Shown: positions 25,895-36,569, counted from the first letter of the stretch. The stretch: 64,000 nucleotides of DNA from CAVUXJ01 sp963814975 (GCA_963814975.1 CAWFFB010000013.1:62001-126000), one strand, 5' to 3'. A program made the numbers and translations. The notes: generated by a model from the letters alone, not told the origin.

Positions 25895-26584
25895 CTAGCT
25901 TGGAGAGCTCACACGATTCGCGGCCTTTCGCCGACGTGCGGCTAAGGCACCGAGCAGTCCGGTTCCCATTAGGACGAAGCTCGCGGGTTCCGGCACGGGT
26001 GTCAGGTCGAGGCCGCCACTCGCTCCAATCTTGAGCGAGCCGGGACCCGCGACGCCTGGGGCACACGCCGGCCCCGAGCCTCCTTCGCAATTCCCCCCAG
26101 TGGCGCTCCCGATGTTTTGGATGTGCAGCGCGACCAACACGCCCCCGTCTTGACTGAGGAAGTCTGCGAGTGACAAAGCAATGTCACCCGTGAGGATGGT
26201 GGAATAAAGGTCCTGACCGTTCCAGCCTTGCCCACCACTGCCGCCGACATCAAAGAGGCCGTTGTACGGATTGATTTGAAAACCATCTCGCGTCAGCGAC
26301 ACGGTGTTGTTCGGATCGTTGTCCGTAATCGTCGTCGCAGCCCCCCCGTAGTTCAGCATGAGATCGCGGAACTTCTGCTCGGTGCCTGCAAGATCAACGG
26401 CCACGGAGACCCCGTCGCCCACTTGGTCGAGCGTGATGGTGCCGAAGGTGGCCGCTGGTTGGCATGGGTTGAAATTCAGCACGCAGTCGAGGTTGAGCGT
26501 AATGGGCGCGGCCTCGGCGTTAGCGCGGGCGCCAATCATTCCGAGGCAGCAGAGTGCTGCGATTAACCCGGTGCGTGTGACCAT
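25895..26584 (-). CDS. PEP-CTERM sorted exported protein
   Basis: The protein begins with a signal peptide (MVTRTGLIAALCCLGMIGAR then ANAEA) and ends with the PEP-CTERM signal: VPEPASFVLMGTGLLGALAA followed by RRRKA. Such proteins are processed by exosortase and tied to exopolysaccharide production; no exosortase is in this window. The middle is a Gly/Asn/Asp-rich beta-type domain with two Cys pairs (LDCVLNFNPC, NCEGGSGPAC). ATG 26584 is preferred over 26602 because the signal peptide starts there. A palindrome resembling that of the receiver gene lies 76 bp upstream (26660-26675). Confidence 0.85.
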   Translation of the reverse strand: MVTRTGLIAALCCLGMIGARANAEAAPITLNLDCVLNFNPCQPAATFGTITLDQVGDGVSVAVDLAGTEQKFRDLMLNYGGAATTITDNDPNNTVSLTRDGFQINPYNGLFDVGGSGGQGWNGQDLYSTILTGDIALSLADFLSQDGGVLVALHIQNIGSATGGNCEGGSGPACAPGVAGPGSLKIGASGGLDLTPVPEPASFVLMGTGLLGALAARRRKAANRVSSPS

Positions 26585-26659
26585 GATCCTCAGTCTCCTC
26601 ATTTTGATGGTCCGTACGTCAGCCGAACCATTATAACAATACTAGTAAACATCGATGTC

Positions 26660-26675
26660 TGTCAGGTACGTGACA
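26660..26675. promoter_or_regulatory. palindrome upstream of the PEP-CTERM gene
   Basis: TGTCAGGTACGTGACA has 5-bp arms and shares TGTCrGGTA with the palindrome at 1679-1700. It lies 76 bp upstream of the PEP-CTERM start. No -24/-12 promoter was seen between them. Confidence 0.4.
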
Positions 26676-26857
26676 AACCTTATGGTAGAGCTTACGGACG
26701 AGGAGCGACAGCAGAAGATCGCCGTTCGGACGCCAACTGACATGCAGCGGTCTCCTGAACCGGTGCATCCGTTGGCGCTGCGGACATGGGCGTGTCCCTG
26801 ATCTTCATCGCCAACGCCCTCCGCCTTTTGCGTTCGGATTTGCGTCGTCGCGTTACC

Positions 26858-28454
26858 TCATTGCACAACGACGGTCCCGCGCAGCATGTTCATGCCGCAC
26901 GCGAACGCGATCTCGCCCGCCTTGTCAGGGGTGAACTCGATCGTGACCGGCACGTTGAGCGGCAGTTCCCGCCGGATGTTCAGCGATGCAAACACCACCG
27001 CGGTGGCGCACGTCTTGTCGCTCGTCCGTGTGAACGTTATTCGTGCGGGCGCGCCTGCTCGCAACGTAATCCGCTGCGGGTCGAAGCTCGCCTCCGTCAC
27101 GGTCGACACGCACATCCTGCACCTGCATGACACCCGGCCGCGCGTCCGACGTCGGCGCCGCTGTTCCGGAACTGGTGGGCGCCGCTCGTAATCCAAGGCG
27201 CTCAACCTCGGCGCGCACGGAGAAACTGCCTTCCCCGACCACCACATCGCCCGTTTGGAGGCCCGTCAGGACCGAGACCTGGTTGCCGGTCGCCATGCCA
27301 AGTCGAACTTCGCGTTCGACGAACGTTCCTGGCGCCTTCGGGTTCACGAGATAGACGACAGTTCGGTCGCCCACGTTTTGTACGGCGCTTCGCGGGATCA
27401 TCGCCGTCGACACTCCGCCCTCGTCTCCGAGGAGCGCTTCGGCATACATGCCGAGGCGGAGGTCATTGCGCGCGTTCGGCACTTCGATACGCACTTTGGC
27501 GGTCCGCGTTTCCGCGCTGATCTGCGGGTCGATGTAGCTCACCCGTCCCTGCAGCACCAAGCCGGGATAGGCATTCGTCGTGATCGTGGCTGGACTGCCA
27601 ACGCGGACGCGCGCAAAGTCCTTTTCGTACAGGTTTGCAACCACCCAGACCGACGAGAGATCGACGACGGTGAAGAGCTTCGTCGCCTGATCCACGTTGA
27701 GACCGACGTTCGCCAGGCGTTCGGTCACCACACCCGCGATCGGCGCAGGTACGTTCGTGGTGGCGCCCTGATTCTTCCCCGGACCAAGGGCCTCGATCGC
27801 GTCGGCGGACAGCCCAAGCAATTGCAGGCGCGATGCCGCGCTCTCGACATCTGCGCGGCGCGCGGTGTGGCCCGCGTGAATGCGCTCGAGCTCCTGACGA
27901 CTGGCGGCACCAATCGCCACCAGCTTCTCGGTTCGAGCGAGCTCCTGCTCATGCGCCTCGAGTTCCGCGCGTGCCGAGATGTAACGCGTCTGCGCGTCAG
28001 CCAGCTCGGGGCTGAAGATCTGGGCGAGCGTCTGCCCCCGTTGGACCTGCTGGCCGAGGTCGGCCGTCACACGTGTAATCCGGCCGCTGACCACCGGCGT
28101 CACCACAACCTGCTTGTACGCGTTCGCTTCGACCACACCCGGCGCTCGAACGCCACCGGACGTCGTTCCAGCCGACACGGCAGTCGTGGTAATGCCGGCG
28201 CGCTTTGCCGCCTCCTGACTCAGCGTCACAACGACGTCTGGCAGCGGCGCCGATGCCGAAGAACTGGATGCAGGCTGCTCCGTGGCCGGCACCGCCGCAG
28301 GCACGCGCATCGTCGGCTGATCGTTTGATGATGCCGGGCCTGGTGCCCTCGATCGCAACCCGACGTAGGCTGCGCCGGCACCCACGGCAAGAAGAACCAC
28401 AGCGGCCACCACGAGGACTGGCCACCGCACACTGACACGTGACTCCGAGTTCAT
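26858..28454 (-). pseudogene. CusB/CzcB-type efflux adaptor with C-terminal cupredoxin-like domain, one frameshift
   Basis: The N-terminal anchor is WPVLVVAAVVLLAVGAGA. The adaptor core has the lipoyl and hairpin parts (APGVVEANAYKQVVVTPVVS, GQQVQRGQTLAQIFSPELA), the barrel (VWVVANLYEKDFARV) and the membrane-proximal end. Near 27115 one base is lost and the reading continues in another frame as TVTEASFDPQRITLRAG, DKTCATAVVFASL, LPLNVPVTIEFTPDKAGE and FACGMNM, a cupredoxin-like beta fold with Cys and Met ligands. With the shift repaired it would be an adaptor fused to a copper-binding domain. ATG 28454 overlaps the TolC stop as ATGA, so the genes are coupled. Confidence 0.75.
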
Positions 28455-29772
28455 TTCGTTTCTCCCAGCGCGCGCTTCAAAGCGGCGCGTGCTTCCCATG
28501 CCTCGCGCAACGTGGTCGTGTAGGCCTGTTCGATCTCCAGATACCGACGTTGTTCGGTCAGGACGTCAAACACCGTGGCACGTCCCAGGTCGAACGTCTG
28601 CCGCACGACGTTCAGGTTCTGCCGAGCGAGCGTGCGAACTCCTCCGGCGTAGAGACTGACGGCCCGCTGGGCCCGCGCATCGCGAGCCTGCGCCGCAGCG
28701 ACCTCCGCGCGAGCGGCGAGCTCCGCCGCTTCACGACGAGCCTCTGCGCCAGACCGCTCGGCCTGCGCAGCAGCAACTTGACCCTGGCTGCGGTTGAACA
28801 GGGGCAGCATGACCATCGCGCCCGCGGCGACGTAGTTGAACTGACCCCGAACGCGTTCCAGTGCGCCCGCTGCGCCGACGCCCTGTTGGGGAAAGCCAGC
28901 GTCCATGCGCATATAGGTTCCAAACAGGCTGACGTCGACCCGGCCCTCGCGACGTGCCTGCTCGATCCGCGCGTCCGCAAGCGTCACGCGCACCTCGGCC
29001 TCGCGCACGTCTGGCCGGGCCGCCATCGATAGAGGCGCCGCAGCCGCTTCGGACGCGGTGCTCGCGACGAGCGTCTCGAGCGTCTCACGCAGCTGCAGCG
29101 GTTCACTGGGTGACATACCAAGGAGCTGCTTCAGTTGCACAATTGCCACGTCTGCGCGACCAGCGGCCAGAAGTCGTCCGGCTTCGAATCGGCGCAGCTC
29201 CACCTCCAGCAGATCCCGTTCGAGCGGCGGCGTTCCACCGGCGTCGACGCGAGCACGCACGACGTCCCACTGTTGCTGAGCGGCGGCCACGAGATCGTCT
29301 GCGACAACTACATCCCGAACAGCAGCCGCGGCGACGCCGTACTGCATCCGCACTTCCGCGACCAGTAATCGTTCGCGATCGGCGACGGCCAATTGCGTGG
29401 CCTGCCAGCCCGCGCTCCGCTGTCTGCACGCGTCCGGAACGACGGAAGAGATCCAACGGCCATTGAATCCCGATGCTGGTCAGGTTGTCTGTACCGCCGG
29501 GCTCGTCGCGGCGCTCCAGTGTGAGCGTCGGATTCGGGTGAAGGCCGGCTTGCTGCTGCAGCCCTCGTGCGGCTTCAATGTCCGACCGCACGGCACGCAG
29601 CGACGGGTTCGCGCTCGAGCGCGCGCGCGATCGCCGTGTCGAGTCCCAGACCCGCGCGCTCGTCGACGTACTGCGATGCCAGCGCCGATGGCGCCGTTCC
29701 TTGGCCGCGAGCAGGAACGGCAAGCACCATGGCCCCAATCACGAACGTGATGATTCGTCGTCGGGTTCTCAT
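28451..29772 (-). pseudogene. TolC-family outer membrane efflux protein, two frameshifts
   Basis: Three frames together give one protein: signal peptide MRTRRRIITFVIGAMVLAVP and LGLDTAIARALERE; then NPSLRAVRSDIEAARGLQQQ, HPNPTLTLERRDEPGGTDN and WPLDLFRRSGRVQTAERG; then QLAVADRERLLVAEVR to VFDVLTEQRRYLEIEQAYTT and the end ALGETK. Shifts lie near 29625 (in a GC repeat) and near 29400. The middle domain repeats TolC-like periplasmic helices. It overlaps cusA upstream and cusB downstream by ATGA on both sides, so the three are one translationally coupled operon. Confidence 0.75.
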
Positions 29773-32700
29773 TGCACACTTCCCTGGAAATTGGCGGATC
29801 CGCTGCCGGCAGGGCCGTTCCATTCGACGCTGATCGGCCACGTGCCAGCCATGCCGAACTCGGCAGTCGCGGTAAACCGTCCCGGCACGCCCGACGGCTG
29901 TGCTTGCACATTCCCCGGCATGACCATGCCCGGCATCGTCATGGTCGCGCTGACGCGGATCGTGCCCACATCCACGAGGGCGCCGGACGAGGAACGGAAC
30001 TCGATCGTGAAGGTGTTACGGCCGGTTCTCAGCGTGCCGGTCGGGGACAGGACAACGATATCCATGTCTCCCGATCGCGCCGTCACCACTCGCCCCCCAG
30101 CCTGGGCCGCCCCGGCGTCAGTCGCCCCCTGGCGGCTTAGTCGCCAGCCCACAAAGAGCGCGGCCATGACGGCGGTCAAAAGCACTGTCGTGATCAGGAT
30201 GCGGCGTCCTCCATGCGGAGCTGGCACCGCAACGGGGAGCGTCTCGTGCTGCAGGCCCAGCTGTCGCTCGCGGATCGAGAAGAAGATGACCGGGGTCACG
30301 ATCAAGACGTGGATGAGCGACGAGATCATGCCGCCCAGGACAGGCGTGGCCAGCGGTTTCATCACTTCGGCACCCACACTGGTACTCCACATGATCGGCA
30401 GTAGCCCCGCGACGACGGTCGAGACCGTCATCAACTTGGGTCGTAGGCGGAGCAGCGCGCCTTCCATGACCGCGTCGCGCAACGCCGCACGCGTGAGCGT
30501 GCCTCCAAGCTCGCGCTGCTTGCGCTCGACGGCCTCTTCCAGATAGATGACCATCACGACGCCGGTCTGCACCGCCGTCCCGAAGAGCGCGATGAAACCG
30601 ACCCAGACCGCGACCGAGAAGTTGTAGCCCAGCAGCCACAACAGGTAGACGCCTCCGGTCAGGGCAAACGGCACGGCGAGGAGCACATGGGCGGCCTCGA
30701 CGGCCGATCCGTACGTGAAGTACAGCAGGACAAAGATGATCACGAGCACGATCGGGATCACGATCTGCAGCCGGTCACGCGCGCGCTCCTGGTTCTCCCA
30801 GCGCCCGCTCCAGCCGATGTAGTAACCCGCGGGTAACGTGACCTTGCGTGCGACGGTGGCGCGCGCCTCCTCCACAAATCCGCCGACGTCGCGTCCCTGC
30901 ACATTGAGCAGCACGGTGGCGAGCAACAGGCCGTTCTCCGAGGAGATCATCGCGGGCCCACGCGCATGCTCGATGTGTGCGACCTGCCCGAGCGGGATCT
31001 GAGCCCCACCTGGCGCACTCACGAGCACTTGCGCCAGCGCCTGCGGGTCTGCGCGATCCTCCGGCCGGTAGCGCACGCGCACCGGGAATCGTGACCGGCC
31101 CTCGATGGTGGTCGTCAGCACCGTCTCCCCGACCGCGGTTTCGATCACCTGCTGCACCTCGCCGACACCAATCCCGTACCGCGCCGCTGCTGCGCGATCC
31201 ACGGCGATGTTCAAGTACTGGCCGCTCGTGACCTGCTCGGGATAGACGTTGCTCGACCCGGGGACTGTACGGACCGCCTCAGCCACCTGCCGCGCGAGTG
31301 CCTCGAGCTGCATCAAGTCGGCGCCAAAGATTTTGACGCCCACTTCGGACCGAATGCCGGTCGTCAGCATGTCGATGCGGTTGATGATGGGCATCGTCCA
31401 GATGGGCGAGATGCCGGGCAGTTGCGCCGCGAGACTCATCTCGGCCCGGAGGCGATCCACCGTCATCCCCGGACGCCATTGATCCCGCGGCTTGAGATGG
31501 ACCACCGTCTCCGTCATGTTCAACGGGGCGGGGTCCGTCGAGGTATCCGCGCGCGCCACCTTCGCCACGGCGAAGGCGACCTCTGGGAACGACTGCAGGA
31601 TCGCGTTCTGCTTCGCCGCGTTCTTGGTGTTCTCTTCCAGCGAAATGCTCGGATCCGCGATGGGCATGAACATCAAGTCGCCCTCGTTGAGCGGCGGCAT
31701 GAACTCGCTCCCGATGCCGCGCGCCACAAAGAGCGCGCCCGCGAACAGCAGCGCCGCGATCGCCACAGTGATGGCCCGACGTCCGAGCGCGGCCTCGAGC
31801 ACCGGGCGGTACAGCCGGCGCATTCCGCGCATGACCGGATTGTCGTCCTCCTTGTGAAACGTGCCCCCCAGTAACAGGCTGCAGAGGACCGGGACAAGCG
31901 TCACCGCGACGACCGTGGCCGCGAGCACGGCGAAGGTCTTCGTAAAGGCGAGCGGGTGGAACAGCTTGCCTTCCTGTCCAGTGAGTGCGAACACCGGGAT
32001 GAACGCCAGAAGAATGATCGCCATGGAGAAGAACACCGGCCGGCCCACCAGCCGTGTCGACTCCAGGACGGTCTCCCACACGAGGCGACGGTTGCGAGGA
32101 TCGACGGCGCGCTGTTCGATGAAACGAAAGGCATTCTCGGTGACGACGATCCCGGCATCCACCAGAACACCGATCGCGATCGCAATGCCGGCCAGGCTCA
32201 TGATGTTGGACGAGATGCCGGCGTAGTACATCCCGAGAAAGGAAATGAGCACCGCCAGCGGCAACGGAATCGTCACGATGAGGATGGACCGGAAGTGCAT
32301 CAGGAACACGACATGCGCGAGCGTGACGAGGACGATCTCTTCGATGAGCGCCCGCCTCAGGGTGCCGGTCGCCTGCTCGATGAGAGTGGACCGGTCGTAG
32401 AACGGCGCGATCGTGACGCCCTCGGGTAGTCCTGGTTGAATCTGTGCGATGCGTGCCTTCACGGCATCGATGACCTCCTTGGTATTCACGCCGGTGCGTG
32501 CCACCACGACGCCGCCGACGGCTTCCTTCGATCCCTTGACCAACGACGCCACCCGAAACGCATTGCCGATCTGCACGTTCGCGATCTGCTCCACGTACAC
32601 CGGCGTCCCATTCGAGGCACCGATCACGATTTTCTTGATGTCCTCCACCGAGGCGACGAGCCCGACACCGCGGACGATCAACCACGCGCCATTCGACTCC

Positions 32701-33359
32701 AGGACGTTGCCACCGACATTGAGATTGCTCTCGCGCACGGCCGACACGACCGCGCTGAGCGGGATCGCGTACTGACGAAGGCGGTTGGGGTCGACATCGA
32801 TTTGGTACTGCTGGACGTAGCCGCCCACGGACGCGACTTCGGCCACGCCTGGGACGGCATTGAGCTGGTAGCGGACGAACCAGTCCTGCAAGCTACGGAG
32901 ATCTCGAAGTGAGAGCGTCGGGCTTTCGAGCGTGTACCAGAAGACATGACCAACGCCCGTGGCGTCAGGCCCAAGCGTCGGCACCACGCCAACGGGCAAG
33001 GCCTTCGCCACCAGACTCATCCGCTCGAGCACGCGTGCCCGCGCGAAATACAAATCGACGCTGTCCTCGAAGACGGCGTAAATCATCGAGAACCCGAACG
33101 CCGACTGCGACCTGACGACCCGCACACCCGCCAGGCCCTGCAGGCTTACGGTCATCGGATACGTGATCTGATCCTCGACCTCCTGGGGGCTGTGCCCCGG
33201 CCAGTCGGTGAAGACGATCACCTGGTTGTCGGACAGATCCGGAATGGCATCGATCGGCGTGGCCTTCACCGCCCACCAGCCCCATCCGGCGAGCGCGATG
33301 AAGAGGGCGGTGACGATGAACCGATTGCGCAGCGAGAGTTCGATGAGACGGTTGATCAT
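29769..33359 (-). CDS. CusA/CzcA-type heavy-metal RND efflux pump with C-terminal FixH/YtkA-like domain
   Basis: The intact protein of about 1196 aa starts MINRLIELSLRNRFIVTALF and follows the RND plan of twelve membrane helices and two periplasmic loops. HME-type features include PDLSDNQVIVFTDWPGHSPQ, GVLVDAGIVVTENAFRFIEQ with the proton-relay Asp region, NEGDLMFMP and the Met-containing periplasmic motifs of the Cus subgroup. About 100 extra residues follow the last helices: MDIVVLSPTGTLRTGRN, IRVSATMTMPGMVMPGNVQA and FGMAGTWPISVEWNG, which resemble a FixH/YtkA-like beta domain with a Met cluster suited to copper or silver. It exports monovalent or divalent metal ions with proton antiport. 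First gene of the cusA-tolC-cusB order. Confidence 0.93.
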   Translation of the reverse strand: MINRLIELSLRNRFIVTALFIALAGWGWWAVKATPIDAIPDLSDNQVIVFTDWPGHSPQEVEDQITYPMTVSLQGLAGVRVVRSQSAFGFSMIYAVFEDSVDLYFARARVLERMSLVAKALPVGVVPTLGPDATGVGHVFWYTLESPTLSLRDLRSLQDWFVRYQLNAVPGVAEVASVGGYVQQYQIDVDPNRLRQYAIPLSAVVSAVRESNLNVGGNVLESNGAWLIVRGVGLVASVEDIKKIVIGASNGTPVYVEQIANVQIGNAFRVASLVKGSKEAVGGVVVARTGVNTKEVIDAVKARIAQIQPGLPEGVTIAPFYDRSTLIEQATGTLRRALIEEIVLVTLAHVVFLMHFRSILIVTIPLPLAVLISFLGMYYAGISSNIMSLAGIAIAIGVLVDAGIVVTENAFRFIEQRAVDPRNRRLVWETVLESTRLVGRPVFFSMAIILLAFIPVFALTGQEGKLFHPLAFTKTFAVLAATVVAVTLVPVLCSLLLGGTFHKEDDNPVMRGMRRLYRPVLEAALGRRAITVAIAALLFAGALFVARGIGSEFMPPLNEGDLMFMPIADPSISLEENTKNAAKQNAILQSFPEVAFAVAKVARADTSTDPAPLNMTETVVHLKPRDQWRPGMTVDRLRAEMSLAAQLPGISPIWTMPIINRIDMLTTGIRSEVGVKIFGADLMQLEALARQVAEAVRTVPGSSNVYPEQVTSGQYLNIAVDRAAAARYGIGVGEVQQVIETAVGETVLTTTIEGRSRFPVRVRYRPEDRADPQALAQVLVSAPGGAQIPLGQVAHIEHARGPAMISSENGLLLATVLLNVQGRDVGGFVEEARATVARKVTLPAGYYIGWSGRWENQERARDRLQIVIPIVLVIIFVLLYFTYGSAVEAAHVLLAVPFALTGGVYLLWLLGYNFSVAVWVGFIALFGTAVQTGVVMVIYLEEAVERKQRELGGTLTRAALRDAVMEGALLRLRPKLMTVSTVVAGLLPIMWSTSVGAEVMKPLATPVLGGMISSLIHVLIVTPVIFFSIRERQLGLQHETLPVAVPAPHGGRRILITTVLLTAVMAALFVGWRLSRQGATDAGAAQAGGRVVTARSGDMDIVVLSPTGTLRTGRNTFTIEFRSSSGALVDVGTIRVSATMTMPGMVMPGNVQAQPSGVPGRFTATAEFGMAGTWPISVEWNGPAGSGSANFQGSVQ

Positions 33360-33447
33360 GAACGACAGACCTCGCGCGCACGTCAGCGCGCGCACCTAGG
33401 GCCAAGCCGCCAATTTCGGCGGCGGGACACACGGGTACTGTCGCGAC

Positions 33448-33861
33448 TTAGATGAGGAAGACGGAAAGGAGGACGTGCTTCGCGACCTGACCGACCGGGA
33501 GAGGCACGTGCGTGCGCCACGCGTCGAAGGATGCCGGCGGCGCCGCAGGATCGGCGCCATGGTCGAGAGACGTGCTGGTCACCAGCGCCGCTGACAACGA
33601 AAGGGAGAAGGCCACAGCGGACGGCGTCGAGTCGTCCGTGTCGGATGCGGCGCAGCAGCTGTCCGCTTGGGCCTGCGTGACAACTCTCTCAGAGCCTGCG
33701 CCCGGTTCGGTGGATCCGTGCATCGGACAGTCGCCACTGCCCGAGCAGCAGGCCATGCGCGCCTCAGGCGAGGCCTGCCAGCCCGCGCACTCGGCCCATC
33801 CAGCGGCGGCGAGCGCGAGAGCGACGACGAAGGCCGCCGTGCGTCTGAGCAGCAGTTCCAC
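33448..33861 (-). CDS. secreted Cys-rich protein upstream of the Cus operon
   Basis: A signal peptide (VELLLRRTAAFVVALALAAA) precedes a short mature protein with CAGWQASPEARMACC, GDCPMHG and ADSCCAASD, a Cys/Met/His cluster suited to metal binding. The C-terminus ends in a hydrophobic segment KHVLLSVFLI. GTG 33861 is chosen because it immediately precedes the signal peptide and follows AAGG. It lies 88 bp upstream of cusA on the same strand. It probably acts as a periplasmic metal-binding accessory; that role is inferred from context. Confidence 0.7.
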   Translation of the reverse strand: MELLLRRTAAFVVALALAAAGWAECAGWQASPEARMACCSGSGDCPMHGSTEPGAGSERVVTQAQADSCCAASDTDDSTPSAVAFSLSLSAALVTSTSLDHGADPAAPPASFDAWRTHVPLPVGQVAKHVLLSVFLI

Positions 33862-33913
33862 AACCTTAGGATGCACGGGTGCCACACTGGTGTCAATGCA
33901 ATGGGGAACAGGT

Positions 33914-34177
33914 TCACAAAAATGCGCCGTCGCTCGCGGCGGTGCGGTTCGCACGCGAAGCACTCCGGCAGTCCTTATCAACTGCACCTGGCGCGTGATC
34001 CGTTGGCGGTTGTGCCGGCGGCTGATGCTGGTGCTGCTCCTGCGCAGGGATTGGTGCGACCGGCTCACCTTGCGTTGTCGGCGCCTGCGCCTCCACGCGC
34101 GGAGCTGCGGCAGCCAACGCTCCCACTACGAAAAATAAGACAATCAAACGAGAACAAGAGACACGATTCGCGTACAT
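33914..34177 (-). CDS. truncated secreted protein with His-rich segment
   Basis: A signal peptide (SRLIVLFFVVGALAAAAPRV) is followed by a His/Gln/Pro stretch, EQHQHQPPAQPPTDH, then about 25 residues with no fold. The ending SASRANRTAAS faintly resembles the FSAREASGTAW start of larger copper-associated envelope proteins, suggesting the gene is a 5' stump. It overlaps the 3' end of the copA remnant by about 34 bp and precedes the Cys-rich protein. Confidence 0.4.
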   Translation of the reverse strand: MYANRVSCSRLIVLFFVVGALAAAAPRVEAQAPTTQGEPVAPIPAQEQHQHQPPAQPPTDHAPGAVDKDCRSASRANRTAASDGAFL

Positions 34178-36326
34178 CGGCTGACTCCACCGTAAGAATG
34201 TTGGAAGGTATCGGGTGAAGAGCCGACGATCAGATTCGCAGTGGCGTCGTTTGGATGACGATTCCTGGCCATTGCGACACGCTCGCCGTGCTTCTGGAGG
34301 CGCTTCACGACCGCTGCCTTCTGATCCGGCAAGACGTCCGCTTCAATCTGATCGATCCCGACCGATCGAGCGACGGCTTCCGCCGTCGTGCGATTGTCGC
34401 CGGTCAGCATGACGACCTTCACGCCTTCGCGGTGCAGTGCCTCAAGCGCCTCCCGCGTAGTCTCCTTGATCGGATCCGCGACACCAACGAGTCCCGCGAG
34501 TCGCCGATCGACAGCGATAAACATGACCGTCTGACCGTGGCGACGGAGCTCGTCTGCCTTCCCGCGGAGCGTCGCCTCATCGACGGACATGGCCTCGAGC
34601 AACTTCAGGTTGCCGACGGCCACGCGACGAGTTTCGACGACGCCGAGGACGCCTTGACCAGTGATCGACTCGAAATCCGTGACATCGGCAAGCTTCACAC
34701 CCCGCTCGATACTGCCGGTCACGATCGCGCCGGCCAAGGGATGCTCGCTCACGTTCTCCAGGCTCGCCACCAGTCGCAGCAGCGATCCTTCGTCGAATGG
34801 TTCGAGCGGCACCGTAACAAGCTTTGGCCGGCCCTCGGTCAGCGTCCCCGTCTTGTCCACCACCAGTGTGGTGACTTTCTCCAGAGTCTCGAGCGCCTCG
34901 GCGTTGCGAATCAGTACGCCATTTTCGGCCCCGCTGTCGCAAGACCCAAGGCGCAAGGGCACGCGATGATCAAGACGGCCACGGCATTGATTAGCGCATG
35001 CGCGAGTCGAGGTTCCGGCCCGAGCTGCGACCAGACGACGAACGTGATCACAGCAACCAGGATTACGATCGGGACGAACCAGGCGGACACCGTATCAGCC
35101 AGTCGCTGGATAGGGGCTCGGGACCGCTGAGCCTCGCTTACCATCCGCACGATCTGCGCGAGTAATGTATCGCCTCCGACACGTTGCGCTTCCATGACGA
35201 ACTGGCCGCTCGCGTTCACGGTCCCGCCCGTCACCTTGCTGCCTGTCGTGTTTTCGACGGGAATGGGCTCACCGGTGACCATCGATTCGTCGACGGTGCT
35301 CTTGCCTTCGAGCACTACACCATCCACCGGAATGCGTTCGCCTGGTCGCACACGAAGGCGGTCACCGACGTGCACGTGCTCGAGCGGCACATCTCGCTCG
35401 ATACCGTCAGGTTCAATCTTGCGCGCCGTCTTCGGCGCGAGGCCGAGGAGACTCTTGATCGCCGAGCTTGTTCGGCTTCGGGCTCGAAGTTCCAGAACCT
35501 GCCCGAGTAAGACGAGCACAACGATGACCGCTGCGGGTTCGAAGTACACCGCAACTTCGCCCATCATCCGGAAAGAGTCTGGGAACAGCCCTGGAGCCAG
35601 CGTCGCCACGACGCTGTACGTGTAGGCGGCACCGACACCGAGCGCGATCAGCGTGAACATGTTGAGGTGACGGTTCACCACCGACGCCCAGCCGCGAACG
35701 AAGAACGGCCAGCCGCCCCACAAGACGACAGGGCTGGCCAGCGCAAGCAGAATCCAGTTCAGCCAGCCGTGCGTCAGCGCGTCTTGCAGCGGCTGACCGG
35801 GCAGGAACTCCGAAACCATGAATGCCAAAATCGGCGCCGTGATTCCTGCTGACCACCAAAAGCGCCGCGTCATGTCTTCGAGTTCGGGGTTCCTCTCTTC
35901 AAGCGTGACCGTCCGGGGCTCGAGGGCCATTCCGCAGATCGGGCATGCGCCAGGCGCGTCGCGCACGATCTCCGGGTGCATCGGGCACGTCCATTCGACC
36001 TTCGTGATCGCCGTCACATCGACCGGCTCCAGCGCCATCCCGCATTTCGGGCACGCGCCGGGCCTTTTCTGGCGCACCTCCGGATCCATCGGGCACGTGT
36101 ATTCGCGTTCCATGTCCCCCGTTGTCGCGGCTGGTGCCAGGCGCTCGGCGAGAAACGCGTCAGGATTGACGCGGAATTGGTCGAGACAGCTCTGACTGCA
36201 GAAGTAGTACGTGCGGCCGTTGTAGTCGATGTGGACAGCGTCGTCGGGAGAGATGATCATCCTGCAGACGGGGTCAAGCCCCTTGGCGGGCGCGACAGCT
36301 GCGTGATGGTGCGAATGCGGTGACAT
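34144..36326 (-). pseudogene. CopA-type heavy-metal P-type ATPase, internally deleted and truncated
   Basis: The N-terminus has a YHS domain (DPVCRMIISPDDAVHIDYNG, YYFCSQSC) and two heavy-metal-binding repeats (YTCPMDPEVRQKRPGACPKC and WTCPMHPEIVRDAPGACPIC). Membrane helices and the actuator loop (DESMVTGEPIPVE) follow, then ACPCALGLAT. Here about ten codons (normally PMSIMVGTGKGA-like) are missing with a frame change near 34925. The catalytic loop resumes as ENGVLIRNAEAL, LVVDKTGTLTEG with the phosphorylated Asp, SEHPLAGA and VVMLTGDNRTTAEA. After VAMA the expected GDGINDAPAL is corrupted and the last two helices are lost. The ATPase is almost certainly inactive. Confidence 0.82.
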
Positions 36327-36425
36327 TCTCTTGGGTCTCCAGTCCTTCAACGTAGCGCTGGCATCGGAATTACACCCTGGGCGGCGTCTACGGCGACTGA
36401 GCCGCAAAGCCGCCCACAGCCGGTG

Positions 36426-36569
36426 CTACTTGACGAACTGCCCGGGATCCGCGTCGAACTTCGTCTTGCATCCCTTCGAGCAGAAGTAGTACGTCTTGCC
36501 CTTGTACTCGCTGCTGCCGGCTGCCTTCGCAGGATCCACCTGCATCCCGCAAACGACGTCTTTTTCCAT
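36426..36569 (-). CDS. YHS-domain micro-protein (47 aa)
   Basis: The short ORF reads MEKDVVCGMQVDPAKAAGSS then YKGKTYYFCSKGCKTKFDAD and ends PGQFVK. This is a complete YHS metal-binding motif (CGMxVxP, then YYFCSxxC). GGAGAA eight bases before ATG supports translation. It sits about 100 bp upstream of the copA remnant on the same strand and probably binds copper or a related metal as a soluble carrier. Confidence 0.75.
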   Translation of the reverse strand: MEKDVVCGMQVDPAKAAGSSEYKGKTYYFCSKGCKTKFDADPGQFVK

